Shown in pieces: positions 1-7,995 of a stretch of 25,713 nucleotides of DNA. The position numbers were made by a program, and so were the translations under genes. Location of the stretch: NCBI GenBank assembly GCA_947627785.1, contig CANQXC010000003.1, forward strand, positions 1-25,713, given 5' to 3'. The notes beneath the pieces are model-generated. The model was not told the origin of the DNA, searched no databases, and was given only the letters and a program-made list of their open reading frames with translations. The stretch's first letter is position 1. Each line of letters begins with the position of its first letter. The DNA comes from an uncultured Clostridia bacterium. Its GTDB lineage: Bacteria; Bacillota; Clostridia; TANB77; CAG-508.

Positions 1-661
1 TTAGCAGATAGAATATTACCTACTTACACAAAAGGTGAAGAAATATTCAACATGGTTTCACATATAGTTGGAGCAACACTTGGAGTAGTTGCAATAGTAC
101 TAGGAGTTATCTTTTCAGCAATACATGGAAACGGATATGGGATATCTGCAAGCATAGTTTATGGAATAACACTTGTATTGCTATACACAATGTCTAGTAT
201 TTATCATGGATTAAACCCAAATAAAATGGCAAAAAAAGTATTTCAAGTTATAGACCATTGTTCAATATTTTTATTAATAGCAGGAACTTACACACCATTT
301 ACATTATGCACATTAAGAGAATATAGTCCAGCAGTAGGATGGACTATATTTGGAATAGTGTGGGGACTTGCAGTATTAGGAATAATACTAAATTCAATAG
401 ACTTAAAAAAATACAAAATCTTTTCAATAATATGTTATCTCGTTATGGGCTGGTGCATAATTGCAAGAATGAATATTGTTATAGAAGCATTAGGACCTTT
501 AGGATTTTCGCTATTATTAGGAGGAGGAATAGTATATACAGTAGGTGCAATATTTTATGGGTTAGGACAAAAGAAGAAATGGATGCATTCAGTATTTCAT
601 CTAGCATGTGTAATCCGGAAGTTTATTACAATTAATGTGTGTATTGCTATATGTTGTATAG
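1..661 (+). CDS. Hemolysin III / PAQR-family membrane protein, 5'-truncated by the window, with an internal +1 frame change
   Basis: The frame is open from base 1, and the residues before the first ATG (52) already match the family N-terminus (LADRILPTYTKGEE), so the true start lies left of the window. Family motifs seen are SHIVGATLG, SSIYHGL, DHCSIFLLIAGTYTPF and a C-terminal MHSVFHL, with about seven hydrophobic segments, so this is an integral membrane protein. Members carry conserved His residues; the biochemical role in bacteria is uncertain and 'hemolysin' is a family label. The reading frame breaks at CGG 616-618: read straight on, the tail becomes an unrelated sequence ending at 666. 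Skipping one C gives the family-like tail VIGSLLQ...LLYVV ending at TAG 659-661. About 219 residues are visible. Family assignment is firm; whether the gene is active depends on how the shift site is interpreted. Confidence 0.88.
613..620 (+). other. Candidate +1 recoding site 1 (ATC CGG AA) in the hemolysin III gene
   Basis: The zero-frame codons are GTA ATC CGG AAG. Skipping C616 and reading GGA (617-619) gives V-I-G-S-L-L-Q, which matches the family's conserved Gly-Ser near the last membrane segment. The site lies near the 3' end, about 14 codons before the restored stop. No Shine-Dalgarno-like sequence precedes it. Confidence 0.55.
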
Positions 662-683
662 ACTAGCAAATTATGTAAATTTG

Positions 684-692
684 TGATATAAT
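684..692 (+). promoter_or_regulatory. Extended -10 promoter for the cell-wall hydrolase gene
   Basis: TGATATAAT at 684-692 is a perfect extended -10 element. The hexamer 17 bases upstream (664-669) is a poor -35, as is common with extended -10 promoters. Between it and the gene is a 7-bp hairpin, GCTATTT (702-708) and AAATAGC (712-718), followed by A residues, so it is not a terminator on this strand. The ribosome binding site is at about 734-739 (AGAGGA). Confidence 0.5.
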
Positions 693-747
693 AAAAGTGA
701 AGCTATTTGTAAAATAGCAAAAAAAAATAATAAAGAGGAAAAACAAA

Positions 748-1554
748 ATGAAAAACACCAAGACAACAACCCGGAAGATTCTGACTACCTTGACAATTAT
801 CTTTTTGCTAATAATGGCGATAAGCCTTATATATGCAAGGGTACCTGTAGAGGAAGAGGAAACCATGCGACTGATTCCAGAAGAACCGTCAAAACCACTA
901 CAAGAACTTGAAGACGAAGATGATAAAGTAGAAGTTGTTGTAGAGGTTTTGAAGCCGGAATTCATTCATGTAATTCCGACGGAAGCACCAGAGACAAGCG
1001 AAATAACGAACGAGGCAAACGAGACTGAAGTTAAGAACGATGAAGAAACTGTGAAAACTGATGCTAGTAAAGAGGATACCATTTTTGGATATCCAGCCGA
1101 AGAGGTTATAGATGTGTTAGAGCGTCTGGTCTTTTCGGAAGCGGAGAATCAGCCCATAGATGGACAGATTCTTGTGGCTGCTACAGTAATTAACCGCTAT
1201 AATGACCCCAATTTTCCAAAGGATTTCTATGAAATCCTTTGGGCATACATGGGAGACTGGAGATCAGTTACCCATGAGCAGGTTGTTGAAGCAGGGACAA
1301 TCGAGGACGCAGTTGAACGAGCCCTTCAAGGTGAAGACCCAGCAGCAGAGGACTTAGGTAGTCCTACACTGTATTTCTACAACGAAGCGACAACGTTACG
1401 GTGGGATCCTTGGACATATGCCAAGATTAAGGTAGGTGTTCAAAAGGAAATTGTAGTTGGTGACCATACCTTCTACAGCAAATGCGATTGGTTAGCATTC
1501 GGAAGAATGTCAGCCGAGGCCCAGGCAAACTTGATAGCAAGCTTGCAAGGCTAA
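748..1554 (+). CDS. SleB-type (Hydrolase_2) cell-wall hydrolase with N-terminal membrane anchor
   Basis: 268 residues. A hydrophobic segment at about residues 11-30 after a basic N-terminus is an uncleaved anchor or signal. An acidic, low-complexity linker (about 35-110) follows, then a C-terminal SleB/CwlJ-like domain: VFSEAENQPIDGQILVAATV, NRYNDPNFPKDFYEIL and a terminal VGDHTFYSKCDW. Family members act on peptidoglycan, and SleB itself acts on spore cortex. The glutamate in FSEAENQ fits the family's catalytic position. Codon usage is unlike every neighbour: CTG, GCC, CGC, CGT, CGA and two CGG codons (772-774, 1399-1401), with higher G+C, suggesting recent transfer. It has its own promoter and terminator, so it is a one-gene unit. 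Its CGG at codon 9 sits in the same NNC CGG AAG context as the recoding sites; a +1 shift there would hit a stop three codons on. Confidence 0.8.
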   Translation: MKNTKTTTRKILTTLTIIFLLIMAISLIYARVPVEEEETMRLIPEEPSKPLQELEDEDDKVEVVVEVLKPEFIHVIPTEAPETSEITNEANETEVKNDEETVKTDASKEDTIFGYPAEEVIDVLERLVFSEAENQPIDGQILVAATVINRYNDPNFPKDFYEILWAYMGDWRSVTHEQVVEAGTIEDAVERALQGEDPAAEDLGSPTLYFYNEATTLRWDPWTYAKIKVGVQKEIVVGDHTFYSKCDWLAFGRMSAEAQANLIASLQG

Positions 1555-1561
1555 CCTCTTT

Positions 1562-1595
1562 AGAGGAGTAGAATGAAAATTTCTGCTCCTCTTTT
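1562..1595 (+). terminator. Rho-independent terminator after the hydrolase gene
   Basis: A 12-bp stem (AGAGGAGTAGAA at 1562-1573 with TTCTGCTCCTCT at 1581-1592, one G-U pair) and a 7-base loop, followed by TTTT. It begins 8 bases after the hydrolase stop. Confidence 0.85.
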
Positions 1596-1644
1596 CTTAT
1601 GGATTAAAAAAAACGAACTATTTTTACAAAATACAACAATTATC

Positions 1645-1673
1645 TTTAAAAAAATCTACTTTAATGATATAAT
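1645..1673 (+). promoter_or_regulatory. Extended -10 promoter for folD
   Basis: TGATATAAT at 1665-1673, with a weak TTTAAA at 1645-1650 giving a 17-base spacer. It lies between the upstream terminator and the folD ribosome binding site, which fits a new transcription unit beginning here. Confidence 0.55.
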
Positions 1674-1707
1674 ACGAAAAAATAGAGGAAAGGAATGTTT
1701 AAAAAAT

Positions 1708-2544
1708 ATGGCAGTAATTTTAGATGGAAAAGAAGTAGCAAGAAAAACAAGAGAAAACTTAAAAAGTAAAGTAGAAGAACTAAAGAAAAAAAATATATTT
1801 CCAAAACTTGCAGTAATAATGGTAGGAGAAGATGGAGCATCAAAAATATATGTAAAAAACAAAAGCAAAGCATGTGAAGAATTAGGAATACAATACGAAG
1901 AATTTCTATTAGGTGATGATATAACTCAAAAGCAATTATTGGACTTAATAAACACATTAAACAATAGAAAAGATATACATGGAATTTTATTACAAAGTCC
2001 TATTCCTAAACATTTAGATATAAACGAAGCATTTAGAACCATATCACCAGAAAAAGATGTAGATGGCTTTAATCCAGTAAGTGTTGGAAAATTAGTTTTA
2101 GGTCAAGAAACATTTATATCTTGCACTCCATTTGGTGTAATAAAACTGCTAGAAGAATATAACATAAAAATAGAGGGTAAAAATGCAGTGGTGTTAGGAA
2201 GAAGCAATATAGTTGGAAAACCAATGCTACAATGTTTGTTAAATAAACACGCAACAGTAACAATCTGCCATTCAAAAACAGAAAATTTAAAAGAGATAAC
2301 AAAAAAAGCTGATATACTAGTTTCAGCAATAGGAAAACCAAAATTTGTAACAAAAGATATGGTAAAAGAAAATGCCATAGTTATAGACGTTGGAATAAAT
2401 AGAAATGAACAAGGCAAAGTATGCGGAGATGTAGACTTTGAAGAAGTAAAAAATATAGCAAGCTATATAACACCAGTTCCAGGAGGAGTAGGCCCAATGA
2501 CAGTAGCAATGCTAATGACAAATATCGTAAAAGCAGCAAAGTAA
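1708..2544 (+). CDS. folD: Bifunctional methylenetetrahydrofolate dehydrogenase / methenyltetrahydrofolate cyclohydrolase
   Basis: 278 residues, the normal FolD length. It interconverts 5,10-methylene-THF, 5,10-methenyl-THF and 10-formyl-THF in the cytosol. Visible signatures are GEDGASKIYVKNKSKACE, which includes the catalytic Tyr-x-x-x-Lys, then GILLQSPIPKH, PEKDVDGFNPVSVGKL, the cofactor-binding GRSNIVGKPM, and the C-terminal PVPGGVGPMTVAMLM. The ATG at 1708 is preferred: an in-frame ATG at 1573 falls inside the preceding terminator, and homologues begin near MAVILDGKEVA. The purine-rich GAGGAAAGG about 13-15 bases upstream serves as the ribosome binding site, slightly distant. dprA follows after 124 bases. 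Confidence 0.95.
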   Translation: MAVILDGKEVARKTRENLKSKVEELKKKNIFPKLAVIMVGEDGASKIYVKNKSKACEELGIQYEEFLLGDDITQKQLLDLINTLNNRKDIHGILLQSPIPKHLDINEAFRTISPEKDVDGFNPVSVGKLVLGQETFISCTPFGVIKLLEEYNIKIEGKNAVVLGRSNIVGKPMLQCLLNKHATVTICHSKTENLKEITKKADILVSAIGKPKFVTKDMVKENAIVIDVGINRNEQGKVCGDVDFEEVKNIASYITPVPGGVGPMTVAMLMTNIVKAAK

Positions 2545-2668
2545 GGCGACCTTTTGCTAAAAACGTAAATAACAAAATCTAAAATATAAAATGAAAAAGA
2601 AAAAATGACATAATAAAACGTAAAGTAGTTAAATGGGGAGAGAACAAATTCAAAAAGGAGAGAAATTT

Positions 2669-3533
2669 ATGAATAAATATTGGATTTGGTTCTCAAGAAT
2701 AAAAAATATAAGTGCAAAAACGAAAAATGATTTATTAAAAATATATAAAACACCAGAAGAAATTTGGAATTTAACAGAAAAAGAATTACAAAATACACAT
2801 ATTTTAAAAAAAGAAGAGATAGAGATAATACAATACCAAAGTTATAGACAAAACCTAGAAAGATACATAGAGTATATGTGTAAAAACAATATAAAAATGA
2901 TAACAATTCAAGATGAAAAATATCCCGAAAATTTAAGAAACATATTTGACCCACCAGTAGTATTATATGTAAAGGGAAATATTCAAATTTTAAAAAACAA
3001 ATCTATAGCAATTATAGGAGCTAGAGATTGTAGTAATTATGGAAAAAATATGGCTAGAAAATTCGCATATAATCTATCAAAACATAATATAAATATAATA
3101 TCTGGACTAGCAAGAGGAATAGATACATATGCTCATATTGGTGCAATAGAGGCAGGAGAAAGAACAATTGCAGTTGTAGGTAGTGGGTTAGATATAGTGT
3201 ATCCAGAAGAAAATAAAAAAATTTTTCAAAGGATAATAGAACAAGGTGCAGTAATTTCAGAATATGTAGTAGGTACAAAACCAGAAAGAACAAACTTTCC
3301 AGCAAGAAATAGAATTATAAGTGCTCTATCTGATGGAGTACTTGTAGTAGAAGCGGCAAAAAAGAGTGGTACATTTATAACTGTTGACTTTGCTTTGGAG
3401 CATGGAAAAAATATTTATGCAATTCCAGGTAATATAGATAGCAATTTTTCAGCTCGGAACAAATGAATTAATAAAACAAGGGGCAAAGCTAGTAACTACA
3501 GAAGAAGACCTTTTAGAAGATTTATGGGTTTAA
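2669..3533 (+). CDS. dprA: DNA-processing protein DprA, with a +1 frame change near its C-terminus
   Basis: 287 residues if the frame change at CGG 3455-3457 is made. DprA loads RecA onto incoming single-stranded DNA during natural transformation. Visible are a SAM-like N-terminal helical region, then the Rossmann-like core: YPENLRNIFDPPVVLYVKG, IIGARDCSNYGKNMA, SGLARGIDTYAH, GSGLDIVYPEEN, ISEYVVGTKPERTNFPARNR and FALEHGKNIYAIPGN. Without the shift the protein ends at TGA 3464 and loses the usual end of the core. With it, the sequence continues S-A-G-T-N-E-L-I-K-Q-G-A, as in the family, to TAA 3531-3533. The ATG at 2669 has AAAAAGGAGAG just upstream; an ATG at 2633 is less likely. A C-terminal winged-helix domain is absent, as in short DprA forms. 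Confidence 0.92.
3452..3459 (+). other. Candidate +1 recoding site 2 (GCT CGG AA) in dprA
   Basis: The zero frame reads TCA GCT CGG AAC AAA TGA. Skipping C3455 gives GGA ACA AAT GAA, restoring Gly-Thr-Asn, where the family pattern S-x-G-x-N is strongly conserved. The unshifted frame stops two codons later at TGA 3464. Confidence 0.6.
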
Positions 3534-3597
3534 AATAAATATGTTACATGCAAATTCAAAATAGAAATATTGAAAGATACATTTTGGAAGATTTTCC

Positions 3598-3626
3598 TTG
3601 AAATTTCCAGTTAAATGTAATATAAT
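3598..3626 (+). promoter_or_regulatory. Sigma-A-type promoter for the penicillin-binding protein gene
   Basis: TTGAAA at 3598-3603, a 17-base spacer and TATAAT at 3621-3626 form a near-consensus promoter. About 90 bases of leader follow, containing a 6-bp hairpin (CTTGTA, GCATTTA loop, TACAAG, near 3681-3699) of unknown meaning. Confidence 0.7.
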
Positions 3627-3723
3627 AAAAAATGTGTAAGTGGACCAATAAAATTCATATACATAGTAAGAGGGTTACTTGCTTGTAGCATTTATACAAG
3701 TAAAATTGTAAATGGAGGTTAAT

Positions 3724-6408
3724 ATGAAAGATAAAAAAGAAAAGAAAAAAAAGAATACAAAAAAACAAACTAAAACAATACCTCAAAATAGCAATGATAA
3801 TGAAATGGAAAAAACAAAAAAATATCAAATAAAAACAAAGAAACATAAAAAAGCAAAGAAAATCATATTAATTATAATTCTGATACTATTCATTGCCATG
3901 ATAATTGGAGCAGGAGTAGCAGTAGGAATATTATATGGAATTTTTAAAGATGCAAAGTTGGATATGAAAGAGGTTGCTATTAAATATGAAAATTCAAGAG
4001 TTCTAGATATAAATGGAGAATTAATAGCTGAACTTAGTGGAGATGAAAATAGAGAAAATATAACAATTTCAGAGATGTCTCAGTATCTACCAAAAGCATT
4101 TATTGCAATAGAAGATGAAAGATTTTATGATCATAAAGGTGTAGATTTAAAAAGAACAGGTGCTGCAACTTTAACATATATTCTAAATCATGGTAATTCT
4201 TCATTTGGTGGAAGTACAATAACACAACAATTAGTAAAGAATATAACAGATGAAGATGATAGAACTTGGCAAAGAAAAGTAAAAGAAATGGCTAGAGCAT
4301 ATTATTTAGAGCAAGAAATGTCAAAATCACAAATACTAGAATTATATTTAAACCTAATATTCTTAGGTGGTAGAGCATTTGGAGTAGAGGTTGCTTCAAA
4401 CTATTACTTTAATAAAACAGCAAATGAGTTAACATTAGCAGAATCTGCATTTTTAGCAGGTATAAATAATTCGCCAAATGCATATGCTCCATTTTCTACA
4501 GAACAAGACGATATTGACCAAATAAAAAGGAGAACAAAGATAGTAGTTGATAAAATGTATCAACTTGGTAAAGAAAACTCTTCTCATAAGGCAGGAATAA
4601 CAGAAGAGGAATATAATACAGCAATAGCAGAAATAGATAATGGATTAGCCTTTAATAAAGGAACTATTTTCCAAGGTTCTTATACATACCATACAGAGGC
4701 AGCAATAAATCAAGTAAAACAAGAACTAAAAGAAAAAAACGGATGGACAGATGAATATGTTGATTATTATGTAAAAAGCGGAGGACTTACAATATACACA
4801 ACACAGAACACATATATACAAAATTTAATGCAAGAAGAAGTAAAAAAAGATAAATACATTGAATATTCAAGATATGCTGTAGATGAGAATGGAAATCCAA
4901 AAACTGCACAAACAGCTATGGTACTAATGGATCATAAAACAGGTTATGTTTTAGCAACTGTTGGAGGAATAGGAGAGAAAACTACAACGTTTGGATTTAA
5001 CAGAGCAACACAAGGAAAAAGGCAACCAGGTTCATCAATAAAACCAATTGCAGTATTGTGCCCAGGTATAAATTCGGGAATAATTACAGCAGGTTCTGTA
5101 TTTGATGATATTCCATATACAGAAGGTCCATATAAAAACTTTAAAAATTTTGGGGACTCATATAAAGGATTAGTAACAGTAAGATATGCAATAGCAACAT
5201 CACAAAACATACCAATGCTTAAAGCAATAAATGAAATAGGAGTTAGTAGGTCAGTAGAATATTTAAATAGTATTAATATGCCTGTATTAGAAGAACAACA
5301 ACATATAAATCTTGCATTAGGAGTTGCAGAAATGACACCTTTACAAATGGCAGCAGCTTATTCAACAATAGCAAATGATGGTGTATATATAGAACCAACA
5401 TTTTATACTAAAGTTGTAGACTCAGATGGAAATATAGTTTTACAGGCTGAACAGGAGACAAGAACAGTAATATCAACAGCAACAGCGTATATAATAAAAG
5501 AAATTCTAACAGAAGTTGTAAGGTCAGGAAATGCAGCTTATGCAGGACTTCCTGGAATTAGTGTAGCAGCAAAAACAGGAACTTCAAATAGTGACGTAGA
5601 TAGATGGTTCTGTGGATTTACTCCATACTATACAGCTGCAACTTGGTTTGGATATGATAATGCTGGTGGAGAAAAAGAATCAATAAGAACTTTCTCTTGG
5701 AATCCTTCAGGATATATCTGGGATTCAGTAATGCAAACAATACATCAAGGTTTACCAAATGCAAAATTTTCAGATACTAAACCAAGCAATGTAACAACAG
5801 CAACAATATGTAGATCATCTGGTAAACTAGCCACAGAAGCTTGTAGAAATGATCCAAGAGGAAATCAAGTATATACAGAAAACTTTATAAATGGAACAGC
5901 TCCAACAGAAAAATGCACAACACATGTTATGGTAGATATATGTGCAGATACTGGGTTTATAGCAAATGAGCATTGTCCAAATAGAGTAACAACCTCATTT
6001 ATTACAAGACCATCAACAGAGATAGGAAATTGGTCTAGAGCAGCTGATGCTAAATATATGTATCCAAATGGAAACTGTACTATACATGCAGCACCAGCTC
6101 AACCAGTAACACCAGAACAACCTGAAAATCACGAAAATCCACAGCCACCTGAAAATAATGAAACACCACAAACACCGGAAGAGCCAGAAGAACCAGAGGA
6201 ACCGGAACAACCAGGCAACACGAGCGGTGGAAATAATACTGGTGGAAATAGCACTGGTGGAGATGGTACAGGTGGAAATAACACCGGAGGAAACAACACA
6301 GGTGGAAACAGTACCGGAGGAAATAATACCGGTGGAAACAACACTGGAGGAAACAGTACTGGAGGAAATAATTCAAGCGGAAATAGTGCGGAGGGAAACA
6401 ATACTTAA
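3724..6408 (+). CDS. Class A penicillin-binding protein (glycosyltransferase plus transpeptidase, PBP1A type)
   Basis: 894 residues. A Lys-rich cytoplasmic tail (about 1-45) and one membrane segment (about 46-72) precede the GT51 domain, with E130-D-E-R-F, GGSTITQQLVKN (from about 162) and RKVKEMARAYYLEQEMSKS. The transpeptidase domain has the three penicillin-binding motifs S437-S-I-K440, S493-Q-N495 and K617-T-G. The enzyme polymerises lipid II into glycan strands and cross-links peptides outside the membrane. Two Cys-containing segments follow (about 695-780), then a Pro/Glu-rich linker and a TGGNN/TGGNS repeat tail. The ATG at 3724 is chosen because the ATG at 3712 lies within the GGAGG ribosome binding site. 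It is monocistronic by appearance, with its own promoter. Confidence 0.93.
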   Translation: MKDKKEKKKKNTKKQTKTIPQNSNDNEMEKTKKYQIKTKKHKKAKKIILIIILILFIAMIIGAGVAVGILYGIFKDAKLDMKEVAIKYENSRVLDINGELIAELSGDENRENITISEMSQYLPKAFIAIEDERFYDHKGVDLKRTGAATLTYILNHGNSSFGGSTITQQLVKNITDEDDRTWQRKVKEMARAYYLEQEMSKSQILELYLNLIFLGGRAFGVEVASNYYFNKTANELTLAESAFLAGINNSPNAYAPFSTEQDDIDQIKRRTKIVVDKMYQLGKENSSHKAGITEEEYNTAIAEIDNGLAFNKGTIFQGSYTYHTEAAINQVKQELKEKNGWTDEYVDYYVKSGGLTIYTTQNTYIQNLMQEEVKKDKYIEYSRYAVDENGNPKTAQTAMVLMDHKTGYVLATVGGIGEKTTTFGFNRATQGKRQPGSSIKPIAVLCPGINSGIITAGSVFDDIPYTEGPYKNFKNFGDSYKGLVTVRYAIATSQNIPMLKAINEIGVSRSVEYLNSINMPVLEEQQHINLALGVAEMTPLQMAAAYSTIANDGVYIEPTFYTKVVDSDGNIVLQAEQETRTVISTATAYIIKEILTEVVRSGNAAYAGLPGISVAAKTGTSNSDVDRWFCGFTPYYTAATWFGYDNAGGEKESIRTFSWNPSGYIWDSVMQTIHQGLPNAKFSDTKPSNVTTATICRSSGKLATEACRNDPRGNQVYTENFINGTAPTEKCTTHVMVDICADTGFIANEHCPNRVTTSFITRPSTEIGNWSRAADAKYMYPNGNCTIHAAPAQPVTPEQPENHENPQPPENNETPQTPEEPEEPEEPEQPGNTSGGNNTGGNSTGGDGTGGNNTGGNNTGGNSTGGNNTGGNNTGGNSTGGNNSSGNSAEGNNT
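6223..6405 (+). repeat. 15-bp tandem repeat encoding the (T/S)GGN(N/S) tail of the penicillin-binding protein
   Basis: About twelve 15-base units of the type ACNGGNGGAAAYARY encode a Gly/Asn/Thr/Ser-rich tail. The last units are degenerate (S-S-G-N-S, A-E-G-N-N). The unit keeps frame, so copy number can change without breaking the gene. A Pro/Glu-rich spacer just upstream (about 6100-6220) suggests an extended, wall-spanning arm. Confidence 0.85.
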
Positions 6409-6520
6409 GGTAAATAGTTACCTACCAATCTATAGACCGTGATGTCATAAAATAATACTAAATATGGCAAGATTAGAACCTTGCCAATTTAGTGTTTTAA
6501 GGAGAAAGGATGATTATAAC

Positions 6521-7909
6521 TTGGACATAAATTTTTATAATACGTTAACAAAAACAAAAGAAAAATTTGAACCATTAGAAGGAAATACAGTTAGAATATA
6601 TAGTTGTGGACCTACAGTATATAAAGATGCAAGTATTGGTAATATGAAATCATATATATTCATGGATACACTAAGAAGAGTATTAAAATTTAATGGGTAT
6701 AATTTAAAACATGCAATGAATATAACAGATGTAGGTCATTTAGTATCAGATGCAGATGAAGGTGAAGACAAAATGATAAAAGCGGCCAGAGAAGAAAAGA
6801 AAACACCTTTAGAAATAGCAGAATATTATACAGAAAAATTCTTTGAGGACCTTGATAGATTAAACATAGACAGACCAGAAATAATATGCAAAGCAACAGA
6901 ACATATAGAGGACATGATAAAATTTGTTCAAAAGTTATTAGATAATGGTTATGCATATGAAACCTCAACAGCAATATATTTCGATGTTTCTAAATTAGAT
7001 AGATATGGAATACTATCAGGAATAGATTTAAGAAATCAAAAAGCAGGAGCAAGAGTAGAAATAGATGAAGAAAAAAGAAATCCATACGACTTTGCTCTTT
7101 GGATAAAAGCACCAGAAAAGCATATAATGAAATGGGAAAGCCCTTGGGGATTGTGCTATCCGGGATGGCATATAGAATGTTCAACAATGAGCAATAAATA
7201 CTTAGGGGAGCAATTCGATATACACACAGGTGGAATAGATTTAGTTCCAACACACCACGAAAACGAAATAGCTCAAAGTAAAGGATGCACAGGAAAAATA
7301 CCGGCAAGATTTTGGATGCATTGTGAATTTCTATTAATTGATGGTGGAAAAATGTCTAAAAGTTTAGGCAACACTTATTTAGTTCAGGATTTAATAGATA
7401 AAGGCTTTGACCCACTTAGCTACAAGATGTTATGTTTTACATCACATTATAGAAACAAACTAAACTTTACATGGGAAGGATTAGCAAGTGCACAAAATTC
7501 TTTGATAAAGCTAAAAGAGGGATACAAAAAACACAAATTTGGAACTGAGAACATAGAAAAAAGTGAAATAGAAAACTATAAAACAAAATTCTTAGAAGCA
7601 ATAAATGATGATTTAAACATGCCAGTTGCAATGAGTGTAGTGTGGGAAATTGTAAAAAAGCCAAAAAAATCAAAAAAACTGGCCGATCTGTTATTAGACT
7701 TTGATAAAGTATTAGGAATAAAAATTGAAGAACCTATTATGCAAAAACAAGAAGAAATTTCACAAGAAATTTTAGAATTAGTAGAACAAAGAAAAATAGC
7801 AAGACAAAATAAAGACTGGGCATTATCAGATAAACTAAGAGACCAAATAAAAGAAAAAGGTTATGCAGTGAAAGATAGCAAAGACGGAATGACATTAGAA
7901 AAAATATAA
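6521..7909 (+). CDS. cysS: Cysteinyl-tRNA synthetase
   Basis: 462 residues from a TTG start, the usual CysRS length. It charges tRNA-Cys in the cytosol. Visible are FYNTLTKTKEKFEPL, C29-G-P-T-V-Y, the downstream zinc-site segments WHIECS and HTGGIDLVPTHHENEIAQS, and the KMSKSLGN loop. The TTG at 6521 is preferred to the ATG at 6464: AAGGAGAAAGG ends 11 bases before it, and homologues begin near this point. An ATG at 6509 is out of frame and stops quickly. The class I HIGH element, normally HIGN in CysRS, reads S38-I-G-N here, so the first His is missing. No T-box or other leader is visible in the short upstream gap, which holds only a weak GGTAA/TTACC hairpin near 6410. Confidence 0.94.
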   Translation: MDINFYNTLTKTKEKFEPLEGNTVRIYSCGPTVYKDASIGNMKSYIFMDTLRRVLKFNGYNLKHAMNITDVGHLVSDADEGEDKMIKAAREEKKTPLEIAEYYTEKFFEDLDRLNIDRPEIICKATEHIEDMIKFVQKLLDNGYAYETSTAIYFDVSKLDRYGILSGIDLRNQKAGARVEIDEEKRNPYDFALWIKAPEKHIMKWESPWGLCYPGWHIECSTMSNKYLGEQFDIHTGGIDLVPTHHENEIAQSKGCTGKIPARFWMHCEFLLIDGGKMSKSLGNTYLVQDLIDKGFDPLSYKMLCFTSHYRNKLNFTWEGLASAQNSLIKLKEGYKKHKFGTENIEKSEIENYKTKFLEAINDDLNMPVAMSVVWEIVKKPKKSKKLADLLLDFDKVLGIKIEEPIMQKQEEISQEILELVEQRKIARQNKDWALSDKLRDQIKEKGYAVKDSKDGMTLEKI

Positions 7910-7920
7910 CAATTATAACT

Positions 7921-7950
7921 TTGGGTAAAATTTGAAGGACTCTGTATAAC
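7921..7950 (+). promoter_or_regulatory. Possible promoter for the dCMP deaminase-FemAB-racemase group
   Basis: TTGGGT (7921-7926), an 18-base spacer and TATAAC (7945-7950) lie in the 86-base gap after cysS. The match is moderate, and readthrough from cysS is equally possible. Confidence 0.3.
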
Positions 7951-7995
7951 ATAAAGCCTAAATATTGAAAAAAATTATAAAAAAGGAGTTAAAAA

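Noticed and set aside
1..51. Treating ATG 52 as the true start of the hemolysin III gene
   Set aside because: The 17 codons before it are open and match the family N-terminus, so the gene extends beyond the left edge.
1573..1707. Upstream ATG that would lengthen FolD by 45 residues
   Set aside because: It lies inside the hydrolase terminator and upstream of the folD promoter, and the added residues have no FolD similarity.
6285..6320. Other CGGA tetranucleotides (for example ACC GGA in the repeat tail, TGC GGA at 2444 and 19301, AGC GGA at 4778 and 22343)
   Set aside because: Here GGA is already the in-frame codon and the C ends the preceding codon, so no frame change is needed. They also argue against an error triggered simply by CGGA.
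6080..6401. Minus-strand frames with repeating FPPVL or CFL patterns
   Set aside because: They mirror the 15-bp repeat tail of the penicillin-binding protein gene and have no start signals.
6464..6520. ATG start giving a 19-residue extension to CysRS
   Set aside because: It has no ribosome binding site and no family match; TTG 6521 has AAGGAGAAAGG at good spacing and matches the family start.
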